DNA of 16,904 nucleotides from JABWAJ01 sp046153985 (GTDB taxonomy: Bacteria > Bacteroidota > Bacteroidia > Chitinophagales > Saprospiraceae). Shown here piece after piece: positions 1-7,296 of the stretch (within the stretch, counting starts at the first letter, position 1; the number at the start of each line of letters is the position of its first letter). The stretch spans positions 1 to 16,904 of the forward strand of contig JBJXFD010000069.1 in assembly GCA_046153985.1 (NCBI GenBank), given 5' to 3'. The translations under genes were made by a program, and so were the position numbers. Below the pieces are notes generated by a model. The model was not told the origin of the DNA and did not search any database. It worked only from the letters and a program-made list of their open reading frames with translations.

Positions 1-868
1 GAACGTAATAGGTGCCCTTTTGTTTCATCAGTTCCATGACTTCGGGTGTCATCATGGTGCCGTGTTCGATGCTGGTGATGCCAGCTTTCACAGCACGCAA
101 CATGCCTTCTGTTCCATGCGCATGAGCGGCGGTGTGCATGTTATAATCTTTGGCTGTCTGGATAATTGCTTCCAGTTCTTCGTCAACAAACTGAGGCCCC
201 TGTCCGTCTTTTGCTACGCTTAATACGCCGCCCGTTGCGGTTATTTTAATGCAGTCGGCGCCATTTTTGTAGCGCTGACGCACCGCTTTGCGCGCTTCGT
301 CGGGACCGTTAACGACCCCTTCGTCCGGGCCGGGATCACCCATTAATTCGCGATTCAAACCGTTTGTCGGATCTGCGTGGCCTCCGGTGGTTGCAATTGA
401 TTTTTCGCAGGTAATGATGCGCGGGCCAGTTGCAATGCCCTGGTTGATGGCGTTGCGCAGCGAAACGTTGACGCCTGTGCCGCCCAGATCACGTACCGTC
501 GTAAAACCGGCCATCAGCGTGCGGTTGGCATACTGAGCAGCTTTGAATGCCCGATCCGCTTCGTTCAGGCTGGTGCGTTCCATGTAGCTGGAACGGCTCG
601 ATTCGCTTTCTATATGTACGTGCATGTCCATCAAACCCGGCATAACCGTCCTGTTTCTCAGGTCAATGACCTTTGCTCCGGCGGGTGCACTTGCATAGCC
701 TTTCCGGACTTCTATGATTTTATCCCCTTCCACGATGATCGTCATGGCTTCCCGAATCGTTTGATCGGTGCAGCTAATCAATTTGCCACAATGCAGGTAG
801 GTCTGTTGTGCCGACAACCAGGCGCTAAAAAACAGGCATAAGCCACTTAATATCAATTTTGCTTTCAT
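1..868 (-). CDS. Secreted metal-dependent amidohydrolase (imidazolonepropionase / Xaa-Pro dipeptidase-like), partial at the window edge
   Basis: Reading the minus strand from the ATG at 868 gives 289 uninterrupted codons that run off the left edge, so the C-terminus is missing. Residues 1-20 are a signal peptide ending in LSAQQ, so the protein is probably periplasmic or secreted. The body is a PF01979-type amidohydrolase. Visible are the strand leading into VMPGLMDMHVH with the metal-binding HxH at H83 and H85, the TTVRDLGG turn near 123-130, the probable carboxylated lysine K208 in DCIKITATGG, and the metal histidines H249/H251 (AAHAHG) and H269 (SIEHG). The last catalytic Asp should lie outside the window. 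Related enzymes hydrolyse cyclic amides or dipeptides with C-terminal proline or other residues; the substrate cannot be told from sequence. It is divergent from bshC, with 156 nt between the starts. The family call is firm, the substrate unknown. Confidence 0.9.
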   Translation of the reverse strand, partial: MKAKLILSGLCLFFSAWLSAQQTYLHCGKLISCTDQTIREAMTIIVEGDKIIEVRKGYASAPAGAKVIDLRNRTVMPGLMDMHVHIESESSRSSYMERTSLNEADRAFKAAQYANRTLMAGFTTVRDLGGTGVNVSLRNAINQGIATGPRIITCEKSIATTGGHADPTNGLNRELMGDPGPDEGVVNGPDEARKAVRQRYKNGADCIKITATGGVLSVAKDGQGPQFVDEELEAIIQTAKDYNMHTAAHAHGTEGMLRAVKAGITSIEHGTMMTPEVMELMKQKGTYYV

Positions 869-1024
869 CTTGTGATGTTGATTAATCCTGAATCAGGACA
901 AGTGAGTAAAGCGATTTTTCGAATTCATTGGATGTTCTCCTAAACTTATAGCATGCATAGGACATTTTATTGGTCTTTGAACTTACTTTCGCCAAAATTA
1001 TAAGAAATTCCTAAACCACCCGAG
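869..1024. other. Divergent intergenic region between the amidohydrolase and bshC
   Basis: AT-rich spacer that must hold the promoters of both divergent genes. The best plus-strand match to the Bacteroidota -7 element is TACTTTCG at 984-991, 33 nt before the bshC ATG, but no TTG sits at the usual 17-23 nt upstream. On the minus strand TAAGTTTA (around 943-950) is a similar one-mismatch candidate. A short palindrome, TCCTGAATCAGGA, lies around 885-897 in the probable leader of the amidohydrolase mRNA. None of these is strong enough to call as a site. Confidence 0.4.
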
Positions 1025-2614
1025 ATGCACGTACACCGCATACCTTTTCAACAAATTCCCCAATTTTCTAATAAAGATATTGCTTATGCTGTGGGTAACC
1101 CAGCCCTTCGCCCTTTTTATCAATATGAAGTTTCAATTGAAGCGTTCGCGCAGGTTATTGAGGACAAAAAGAAAGACCATACGGACCGGCAACTTTTAGT
1201 CAGCGTGCTGAAGGAACAATATGCCCAGTATGACCCAGGAATGCTTACGCTGGCAAATATTGACGCCCTGGGTGAGGACGGGATCTTTACCGTGACAACG
1301 GCGCATCAACCCTCCCTGCTGACGGGGCCTTTGTATTTCATCTACAAATGTTTTTCCACCATTAACCTCGCTGAATCGCTGAATCGAGCCTATCCTGCGT
1401 ACCGGTTTGTGCCGGTTTTTGTATTGGGCAGCGAAGACCATGATTTTGAAGAAATCAACCATATCCAGCTTTTTGGCAAAAAACTGCAATGGGAAAATTC
1501 AGAAAGTGGCCCTTGTGGGAAAATGAATACCGATAGCCTGCAACCACTCCTGGAGTCGTTGTCGGCCATACTGGGAACTTCGGAAAATGCGCAGGAAATT
1601 CTGGAGTTGATCCGGCAAGCCTACACTGCACACGATACTTTTGGCGCCGCTACGGTGCATTTAGTTGGCAAACTGTTCAGCGAATACGGTTTGATTGTGT
1701 TGGATATGAACCACCTCGAGTTCAAACGCAAATTTGAGCCTTTGATGCGCCGGGAATTGCTGGAACAAGCATCGCGCGGGCTTATAGAAGTCGCTACTGC
1801 GGGGCTGGAAGCTGCCGGTTTTTCCGGGCAGGCACATGCCAGGGAAATCAACCTTTTTTACATGCGGGATCAATTGCGGGAACGCATTGTCCAGGAAGGT
1901 GAGGTCTATAAAGTACTCAACACCGATTATTCCTTTACCCGCGAACAAATTCTGGAAGAACTGGCCCAGCACCCTGACCGCTTTAGCCCAAACGTCATCA
2001 TGAGGCCCCTGTTTCAGGAATATATTTTGCCTAACCTGGCTTATGTAGGTGGCGGTGGCGAAATTGCTTACTGGCTGGAACGCAAAGCGCAGTTTGCCCA
2101 TTTCGGCATTAATTTTCCAATGCTGGTTCGGCGCAATTCCGTTTGCTGGATAGACAAAAACACAGGCAAGCGCTTAGATAAGCTTGGCCTGCGCGTTGAA
2201 GACCTGCTGGAAGATACGGAAAGCGTCATTCGCCGGTATGTTCAGGAGCATACAGCTGCTGAATTAAGCCTGGGGGAAGAAAAAACTGCCTTGGAAAGTG
2301 TTTTTCACAACATTGGTCAAAAAGCTTTAAAAATTGACGCCACGCTGGAAAAAGCCGTGCTGGCGGAAGCAGCCAAACAAATTAAGGGCCTGGAACAATT
2401 GGAAGATCGTTTGCTCCGTGCGGAGAAACAACGCCACGAAGTTGAAATCAACCAACTGCGCGCACTCCGGGAGAAACTATTTCCAGGCAATGGCCTCCAG
2501 GAGCGGCACGACAACCTCCTACCCTATTTCCTGGCTTATGGCTGGGATTTTTTCAAGACACTAAAAGAAAATTTGCATCCGCTCGAATCCGGGCTTGTTG
2601 TGATTTCGGAATAG
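1025..2614 (+). CDS. bshC: Bacillithiol biosynthesis cysteine-adding enzyme BshC
   Basis: BshC catalyses the last step of bacillithiol synthesis, adding cysteine to glucosaminyl-malate (GlcN-Mal) in the cytoplasm. The 529-residue length is typical of the family. The N-terminal Rossmann-like core carries the family motifs TTAHQPSLLTGPLYFIYK (residues 91-108) and GSEDHDFEEIN (135-145). A glycine-rich YVGGGGEIAYW segment lies in the middle third. A charged, heptad-like stretch at roughly 435-490 matches the coiled coil that mediates dimerisation in known BshC. The ATG at 1025 gives the expected N-terminus, with the short H-x-IPF opening seen in homologues. It is a stand-alone plus-strand gene; bshA and bshB are not in the window, which is common because these genes are often dispersed. 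The identification is firm and rests on motifs and length. Confidence 0.95.
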   Translation: MHVHRIPFQQIPQFSNKDIAYAVGNPALRPFYQYEVSIEAFAQVIEDKKKDHTDRQLLVSVLKEQYAQYDPGMLTLANIDALGEDGIFTVTTAHQPSLLTGPLYFIYKCFSTINLAESLNRAYPAYRFVPVFVLGSEDHDFEEINHIQLFGKKLQWENSESGPCGKMNTDSLQPLLESLSAILGTSENAQEILELIRQAYTAHDTFGAATVHLVGKLFSEYGLIVLDMNHLEFKRKFEPLMRRELLEQASRGLIEVATAGLEAAGFSGQAHAREINLFYMRDQLRERIVQEGEVYKVLNTDYSFTREQILEELAQHPDRFSPNVIMRPLFQEYILPNLAYVGGGGEIAYWLERKAQFAHFGINFPMLVRRNSVCWIDKNTGKRLDKLGLRVEDLLEDTESVIRRYVQEHTAAELSLGEEKTALESVFHNIGQKALKIDATLEKAVLAEAAKQIKGLEQLEDRLLRAEKQRHEVEINQLRALREKLFPGNGLQERHDNLLPYFLAYGWDFFKTLKENLHPLESGLVVISE

Positions 2615-2634
2615 GGGCAAATAATTATTTGCCC
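2615..2634. repeat. Perfect 20-bp palindrome directly after the bshC stop codon
   Basis: GGGCAAATAA followed at once by its exact reverse complement, starting on the first base after the TAG of bshC. It would form a 10-bp hairpin in the mRNA. The bases that follow (TTACGTCCTTACC) are not a T tract, so this is a poor intrinsic terminator. It could instead be an RNA-stabilising 3' hairpin or part of a dispersed repeat. Confidence 0.6.
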
Positions 2635-2781
2635 TTACGTCCTTACCGCCCCTCCCGGTGCCTGTGTCCTATTTGACATAGTTGCATGTTTATTGTGTTT
2701 TTATTTTTATTTCAAGAAAATTACGACTGAGTAAAAATCATTAGTATTAAAGACACACCTTGTTTTTTTAACCTAAAATTT

Positions 2782-2811
2782 TTTGTTTTTAATGAATAAG
2801 TCTTATTTTTG
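2782..2811 (+). promoter_or_regulatory. Bacteroidota-type promoter for the 2836 gene
   Basis: TTTG at 2782-2785, an 18-nt spacer and TATTTTTG at 2804-2811 match the Bacteroidota major-sigma consensus (TTTG - about 19 nt - TAnnTTTG) exactly in both boxes. Transcription would begin around 2816-2819, about 20 nt before the ATG at 2836. The promoter rules out the in-frame TTG at 2809, which lies inside the -7 box. Confidence 0.8.
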
Positions 2812-2835
2812 CAACAGGTTGAAAATCATAATAAG

Positions 2836-3555
2836 ATGAAAAAGCAATCCACACAACGACAACACAATTTCCCGGATGCGGATTTGTACCTTCAATGCCT
2901 CGAACGCATCAAGTATGCCCATCGGGATGCTGCTCAGTTTGCGCAATACGGGTATGGTGCAGACCGGATTAAAGCATTCCAGGGGCTGTGCCGGAAATTC
3001 CACGCATTGCCCGACGACGACGAAATGGTGGGCGATCAAATGATTGTCACGGACAAAAAATACGACGCTGCCGAAAAGCTGAAAACGGCCATCCGCAGTG
3101 TGATGACCCGAGTAGCCATGCGATACAGCAACAGAAGTGGGCGTTACCGCAAATTCGGGACGGCCAAGATGAATGATATGACCGATGCCCAATTGTTGTT
3201 TTGCGGGCGGAGGGTGGCCCGGGTGGCGCGTCAACAACTCGACTTTTTGGCGGATACCGGCATCAACGAACAACTCATTCACCGGGTCACGGAAGCTTGC
3301 CGGGAGTTTGAAAATGCGTTGAATATTCAGCAGGACAAGGTGGCTGACCGTGACATTGCTGTGGAGACCCGCATAGAACAAGGCAACAAACTGTATCAGG
3401 AACTCATTGTGCTGTGTGAAATTGGCAAAGACATCTGGGTGGAAAAAGACCCGGTTAAGTATGAAAATTACACCGTGTATGAAAGCAATAATGATCAGAA
3501 GTTAGCCCGAAAAGCGCGGCTGGAGGAAGAATCCGTTGCAGAAGAGAACGCATAA
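2836..3555 (+). CDS. Conserved hypothetical all-helical protein with an internal duplication
   Basis: This encodes 239 residues with no signal peptide, no transmembrane segment and no catalytic motif I recognise. It is predicted almost wholly helical, charged and probably cytoplasmic. The two halves can be aligned. RIKYAHRDAAQFAQYGYGAD...CRKF in the first half corresponds to RVARVARQQLDFLADTGINE...CREF in the second. Each is followed by a D-x(2)-I/M-x-V/A segment, a second long helix and a closing aromatic motif (RYRKF versus KYENY). An RYRKFGT linker joins the halves. The ATG at 2836 is used because the longer frame starts at a TTG inside the promoter -7 box. Proteins of similar pattern occur in Bacteroidota with unknown function; that is recollection, not a search. 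The gene is monocistronic or leads into the Uma2 gene 79 nt downstream. Confidence 0.85.
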   Translation: MKKQSTQRQHNFPDADLYLQCLERIKYAHRDAAQFAQYGYGADRIKAFQGLCRKFHALPDDDEMVGDQMIVTDKKYDAAEKLKTAIRSVMTRVAMRYSNRSGRYRKFGTAKMNDMTDAQLLFCGRRVARVARQQLDFLADTGINEQLIHRVTEACREFENALNIQQDKVADRDIAVETRIEQGNKLYQELIVLCEIGKDIWVEKDPVKYENYTVYESNNDQKLARKARLEEESVAEENA

Positions 3556-3634
3556 ATTGCTTACTCAAAATTGCTTGCTTAATCTTTCTCACTCAAAAAA
3601 TGTTTAAATTGCAAACATAAAACACAAGATCACT

Positions 3635-4306
3635 ATGCCTTCTCCTACCCTGCTCGATAAATTGCTGGATGCACCGGATCTAAAGCTTTTGGTTGAAAAA
3701 GCAAAAAATCGTCTCAACGAGGAAGCATTGCGCCGCAGTGAATTCCGAGAATGGCTGACACCCGCAGTAAAGGCTGAGTTTATCAACGGAGAAGTAGTGC
3801 TGCATTCGCCGGTGAAGCGTGGACACCTGCGTTATAGCGGAAATTTATTCAAATTATTAGACACTTACGTCGCCGTTAAAGACCTGGGAGAAACTTCGTA
3901 TGACAAAGGATTGATCGCGCTTACCCGCAATGATTACGAACCGGACATTTGCTTTTGGGGCAAAGAAAAATCAGAAAGTTTTACCGATGAAACGATGATT
4001 CATCCAGTCCCTGATTTTATCGTGGAAGTCCTTTCAAAAAAAACGGCAAAAACGGATCGAACCACCAAATTCCAGGATTATGCCGCTCATGGGGTTCCGG
4101 AATACTGGATCATTGACCCGCACAACCAAACAGTTGAACAATACTGGTTGCAATCCATCCCCGCCAATCAGTACGCATTGGTTGCTAAATGGAGCGTTCT
4201 CGATCAGATTACCGCTCAGGCAGTTTCAGGGTTTTCCATCCCGGTCGCAGCTATTTTTGATCGCGACGCTTGTTCCGTTGCCTTGAAAACGCTCTTGACA
4301 AAATAG
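3635..4306 (+). CDS. Uma2-family putative PD-(D/E)XK endonuclease (DUF820)
   Basis: The 223-residue protein carries the Uma2 pattern. AEFINGEVVLHSP (48-59) comes first, then the acidic YEPDICF motif with D104. PDFIVEVLSKKTAKTDRTTKFQDYAAHGVPEYWIIDP (126-162) includes D127, E131, K145 and the invariant EYW. This is the restriction-endonuclease-like fold in which these acidic residues and the lysine would bind metal. The family is greatly expanded in cyanobacteria and some Bacteroidota, and its biological role is unsettled; nuclease activity is inferred from fold. The N-terminal 35 residues, helical and charged, are longer than in short family members. The ATG at 3635 follows an A-rich leader. 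The next gene starts 56 nt downstream and may be cotranscribed. No modification gene or other restriction component lies nearby. Confidence 0.9.
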   Translation: MPSPTLLDKLLDAPDLKLLVEKAKNRLNEEALRRSEFREWLTPAVKAEFINGEVVLHSPVKRGHLRYSGNLFKLLDTYVAVKDLGETSYDKGLIALTRNDYEPDICFWGKEKSESFTDETMIHPVPDFIVEVLSKKTAKTDRTTKFQDYAAHGVPEYWIIDPHNQTVEQYWLQSIPANQYALVAKWSVLDQITAQAVSGFSIPVAAIFDRDACSVALKTLLTK

Positions 4307-4362
4307 TCTATCCAACCAAACGTTCCTTTTCCAGCTCTTTACGGGCAAACACAAACAACAGC

Positions 4363-4968
4363 ATGATTCATTCCCGGATTAAATTTTTCTTCTTTTTTGT
4401 TTTCCTAACCACCAGTTCCGGCATGGCATGGTCCCAGGCTTTTTCCTCCTGGATCCCAACCAACAGCTACGACGGCCGTTTTCAGGTCTTGTCGCCTGGC
4501 CTGATGCTTGAAAAAACAGACAGTATTGAAACCCCGCTTGGCAAATTGGCTTACCGGGTTCATTTTTACCAACCGGAAGACAAAACCGCTGATAACCTGC
4601 TTTATATGATCAGTTGGTGCGACTACCCTGAGGGCAGCATTCACACTGATTCCACGGAAATGCTCGAAGAATTCTTCAATGCTACGATGGAAAGCGCAGC
4701 CTTTAGTGTGAAAGGAAGCGTGGTTTATTCTGATGCCTATAAAATGGAAGAATACCCGGGCCGCATCTGGCGCATTGACTATTTAGACGGGAACGCCATC
4801 ATCAAAACACGGGCTTTTGTAGTGGGCAGCCGGTATTATGCCCTTCAAACGGTATCTCGCAAAGAGCGACACCTCAATGTTTTAGGGGAAAAGTTTTTTG
4901 ACAGTTTTCGATTGATTGAAAGCGGGAAGCAAAAGAACAGCCTCTCCAAACGCAGGAAATCGGGCTAA
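4363..4968 (+). CDS. Small secreted protein of unknown function, PsbP-like pattern
   Basis: This encodes 201 residues. Residues 1-26 are a signal peptide: a basic start, a run of Phe/Val/Leu, then GMAWSQA. The mature part has no lipobox cysteine. It shows YDGRFQVLSPG at the start, alternating strands, EEYPGRIWRIDYLDGNAIIKTRAFVVGSRYYALQT near the end and a closing FFDSFRLIE. That layout (small alpha/beta, 'YPGR...R.Y..G.R.Y.L.......F.DSF') resembles PsbP-like or DUF1795-like exported proteins, but the match is weak and I assign no function. The ATG at 4363 is chosen because the longer open frame overlaps the end of the Uma2 gene and would bury the signal peptide. The gene converges on the SET gene, with only 10 nt between the stops and no visible terminator. 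Confidence 0.82.
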   Translation: MIHSRIKFFFFFVFLTTSSGMAWSQAFSSWIPTNSYDGRFQVLSPGLMLEKTDSIETPLGKLAYRVHFYQPEDKTADNLLYMISWCDYPEGSIHTDSTEMLEEFFNATMESAAFSVKGSVVYSDAYKMEEYPGRIWRIDYLDGNAIIKTRAFVVGSRYYALQTVSRKERHLNVLGEKFFDSFRLIESGKQKNSLSKRRKSG

Positions 4969-4978
4969 GCGCTACTAA

Positions 4979-5392
4979 CTACTCTTCTTTTTCCCGGTCA
5001 TAATCTGCCTGATGAAACCAAACCGGGTTTTTATCATCCGGCCAACCATTATAATTGATAAAAATTTCTTCGCCTGCTTCAATGGGTTTAAGGCTGTAAA
5101 TATCAATGGTTTGTTCTTCGTAATCAAATACGTACTCGGCGTTTGGTTCGTAACTGTGGTTGTAAAGCGACCCAAACCCCAGGGCAATGGCGCAATTTTT
5201 TTCCTCCTGGCCCCATAGAAAATAATAGTCGTGCAAATTGGTGCGGTGGATCACGGGCAAGTCTGCTTCAGGCAGCACAATGGCCGGACAAACTTCAATC
5301 AGCACCCCTTCGTCTATGGGTTCGTAGGTAAATACCCCCCTGCCCCCGATGGGACTGGAAGAAAAGTATACGGAGGGCAGTCGTTGAGCCAT
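4979..5392 (-). CDS. Small SET-domain protein (putative protein-lysine methyltransferase)
   Basis: The 137-residue protein is essentially a bare SET domain. It has the SAM-binding opening SPIGGRGVFT (13-22), the pseudoknot motif LYNHSYEPNAEY (76-87, including NHS) and EAGEEIFINYN (105-115) with the probable catalytic tyrosine Y114. A short WPDD...W tail follows. The pre-SET cysteine cluster and the post-SET zinc site of eukaryotic enzymes are absent, as is usual for short bacterial members. Known SET proteins transfer methyl groups from SAM to lysines; the target here is unknown. The ATG at 5392 is chosen because the longer frame runs back into rocD and the SET fold begins only at this Met. 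It starts 17 nt after the rocD stop and is the last gene of the lolD-pncA-rocD operon, so it is probably expressed with it. Confidence 0.88.
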   Translation of the reverse strand: MAQRLPSVYFSSSPIGGRGVFTYEPIDEGVLIEVCPAIVLPEADLPVIHRTNLHDYYFLWGQEEKNCAIALGFGSLYNHSYEPNAEYVFDYEEQTIDIYSLKPIEAGEEIFINYNGWPDDKNPVWFHQADYDREKEE

Positions 5393-5409
5393 GTTTTCTG
5401 GAGCAGGAA

Positions 5410-6651
5410 TCAATTGAATTGGTGAATTACCCGGGTGAGAATGTCGCAGCATTCGTGCAGTTGCGCTTCCGTCATCACCAAGGGCGGTGCAAAGCGGATG
5501 ATATTGCCATGGGTTGGCTTGGCCAACAGACCGTTTTCGGCCAGCTTCAGACAAATATCCCAGCCCATTTCTCCATCTTCTTCGTCATCAATGACGATGG
5601 CGTTCAACAAGCCTTTGCCCCTGACTAAAGTAACCAGATCCGTTTTGTCCACCACATCTTCCTGCATCCGGCGACGGAATACCTTGCCGAGGAATTCGGC
5701 ATTCTCCGCTAATTGCTCGTCTTTGATAACTTCCAGCGCTTCCATTGCGACAGCACAAGCTAAGGGATTGCCACCATAAGTTGAGCCATGCTGCCCTCGT
5801 TTGATGGTGAGCATAATTTCATCATTGGCAAGTACCGCCGAAACCGGCATGATGCCCCCCGAAAGCGCTTTGCCAAGCACGAGAATGTCCGGACGGAAAC
5901 CTTCGTGGTCACAGCACAGCAACTTGCCGGTTCGGGCAAGGCCGGTTTGCACTTCATCTGCAATAAAAAGCACCCGTTTTTTTTTGCACAGTTCGTAAGC
6001 TGAACGGAGATAACCCTCGTCGGGCACCACAACCCCAGCTTCTCCCTGGATTGGTTCCACCATAAACCCGGCTACGGTTGGGTCTTGCAGGGCTGTTTCC
6101 AGCGCTTCCAGGTCATTGTAAGGGATAACTAAGAAGCCTGGCATGTAGGGGCCAAAATTGCCTGTACTTCCCGGATCGGTAGAGGAAGAAATGGCAGCAA
6201 GGGTGCGTCCCCAGAAATTCCCGGAGACAAAAATAATTTTTGCCTGGTTGGCGGGTATGCCTTTGACTTCGTAGCCCCATTTACGGCAAAGTTTTATCGC
6301 TGTTTCGCCTGCTTCAACCCCGGTGTTCATCGGCAATACGCGGTCGTAGCCAAAATACTCGGTAATATATTGTTTATAACGTCCCAGCACGTCATTGTAG
6401 AATGCACGGGATGTTAGTGTTAATCTTTGTGCTTGTTCAATAAGCGCGTTTACGATACGGGGATGGCAGTGTCCCTGGTTTACCGCAGAATACGCAGATA
6501 AAAAATCATAATAGCGCTTGCCTTCAACATCCCAAACATGAACCCCTTCTCCTCTTGACAAAACGACAGGGATCGGATGGTAGTTATGGGCGCCGTAGCG
6601 ATCTTCCAGGTCTATGAGTTCTTGTGAGGAAAATACCATTTCCTGTACCAT
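5410..6651 (-). CDS. rocD: Ornithine--oxo-acid aminotransferase
   Basis: A PLP-dependent class III aminotransferase that interconverts ornithine and 2-oxoglutarate with glutamate-5-semialdehyde and glutamate, linking arginine breakdown to proline and glutamate. The 413 residues match the family length. Features include YGAHNYHPIPVVLSRGEGVHVWDVEG (19-44), SAVNQGHCHP (55-64), NTGVEAGETAIK (109-120), the PLP ring-binding D232 in FIADEVQTGLARTGK and the Schiff-base lysine K261 in LVLGKALSGG. These are diagnostic of ornithine rather than acetylornithine aminotransferase. The ATG at 6651 gives MVQEM; a second ATG at 6639 is a possible start. It lies 26 nt downstream of pncA and 17 nt upstream of the SET gene, in one operon. 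Confidence 0.95.
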   Translation of the reverse strand: MVQEMVFSSQELIDLEDRYGAHNYHPIPVVLSRGEGVHVWDVEGKRYYDFLSAYSAVNQGHCHPRIVNALIEQAQRLTLTSRAFYNDVLGRYKQYITEYFGYDRVLPMNTGVEAGETAIKLCRKWGYEVKGIPANQAKIIFVSGNFWGRTLAAISSSTDPGSTGNFGPYMPGFLVIPYNDLEALETALQDPTVAGFMVEPIQGEAGVVVPDEGYLRSAYELCKKKRVLFIADEVQTGLARTGKLLCCDHEGFRPDILVLGKALSGGIMPVSAVLANDEIMLTIKRGQHGSTYGGNPLACAVAMEALEVIKDEQLAENAEFLGKVFRRRMQEDVVDKTDLVTLVRGKGLLNAIVIDDEEDGEMGWDICLKLAENGLLAKPTHGNIIRFAPPLVMTEAQLHECCDILTRVIHQFN

Positions 6652-6677
6652 AACGTTTGATTTTATTTGGTAAGATA

Positions 6678-7289
6678 TTATAACTCGGTTGAATTCGTCA
6701 CCTCTACCCCACCCGACCGCATGTCTGCAATGGCTTGTTCAACATCACCAGCGTTGAGGTTAACGCCCCTGCATCCATCTTCAATCAAATGGGTTTTGAA
6801 CCCCAAAGCAACAGCGTCCAATGCCGTAAATTTAACGCAATAATCGGTGGCTAACCCCATGACGTATAAGGAATCCACGCCTTTTTCTTTCAAAAAATCG
6901 CCCATTCCGGTAGCCTTACGGTGGCCATTGTCGTAAAAACCGCTGTAACTGTCAATTTCCGGGTCGGTGCCTTTAACAAAAACTTGCCCTATTTTGTCCG
7001 TGTGCAACGACTGGACAAACTCAGCGCCAAAACTTTCCTGCACGCAGTGGATGGGCCACAAGACCTGCGGCAGACCATTGAGGTCAATGACCTGACCTGG
7101 CCTGCGCCAGGGGTGATTGGCCGCAAAACTGCCGTGGTTTGCCGGATGCCAGTCCTGTGTGGCTACGACCAGATCAAACCGATCCATCAATGCATTCGCA
7201 ATGGGAACGACCTGATTTCCTTCCGGAACTTCCAGGTGGCCCCCCGGGCAAAAGTCGTTTTGAATATCTACGAGTATCAGCGCTTTCAT
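6678..7289 (-). CDS. pncA: Nicotinamidase (isochorismatase-like hydrolase)
   Basis: Converts nicotinamide to nicotinate and ammonia in the NAD salvage pathway. The 203-residue protein has the full catalytic triad: D8 in LILVDIQNDF, the lysine in VFVKGTDPEIDSYSGF, and the cysteine in GLATDYCVKFTALDA. Metal ligands are visible in TQDWHPANHGSF, and the cis-peptide segment precedes GLATDYCV as in characterised PncA. The ATG at 7289 is used because the upstream frame overlaps the end of the ABC-ATPase gene and homologues begin MKALI-VDIQNDF. Only 7 nt separate it from the lolD stop, so the two are cotranscribed. No other NAD salvage gene is in the window. Confidence 0.94.
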   Translation of the reverse strand: MKALILVDIQNDFCPGGHLEVPEGNQVVPIANALMDRFDLVVATQDWHPANHGSFAANHPWRRPGQVIDLNGLPQVLWPIHCVQESFGAEFVQSLHTDKIGQVFVKGTDPEIDSYSGFYDNGHRKATGMGDFLKEKGVDSLYVMGLATDYCVKFTALDAVALGFKTHLIEDGCRGVNLNAGDVEQAIADMRSGGVEVTNSTEL

Positions 7290-7296
7290 CGTTGAA

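Noticed and set aside
970..991. bshC promoter TTG...TACTTTCG
   Set aside because: The boxes are only 11 nt apart and the -7 box has a mismatch, well outside the usual 17-23 nt spacing.
2809..2835. TTG start nine codons upstream for the 2836 gene
   Set aside because: The TTG lies inside the -7 box of the promoter, so it would not be in the transcript.
4270..4362. Upstream extension of the secreted protein into the Uma2 gene
   Set aside because: It would place 31 residues before an obvious signal peptide; the ATG at 4363 is the natural start.
5393..5554. N-terminal extension of the SET protein
   Set aside because: It overlaps the 3' end of rocD in another frame and has no similarity to SET proteins; the domain starts at the ATG at 5392.
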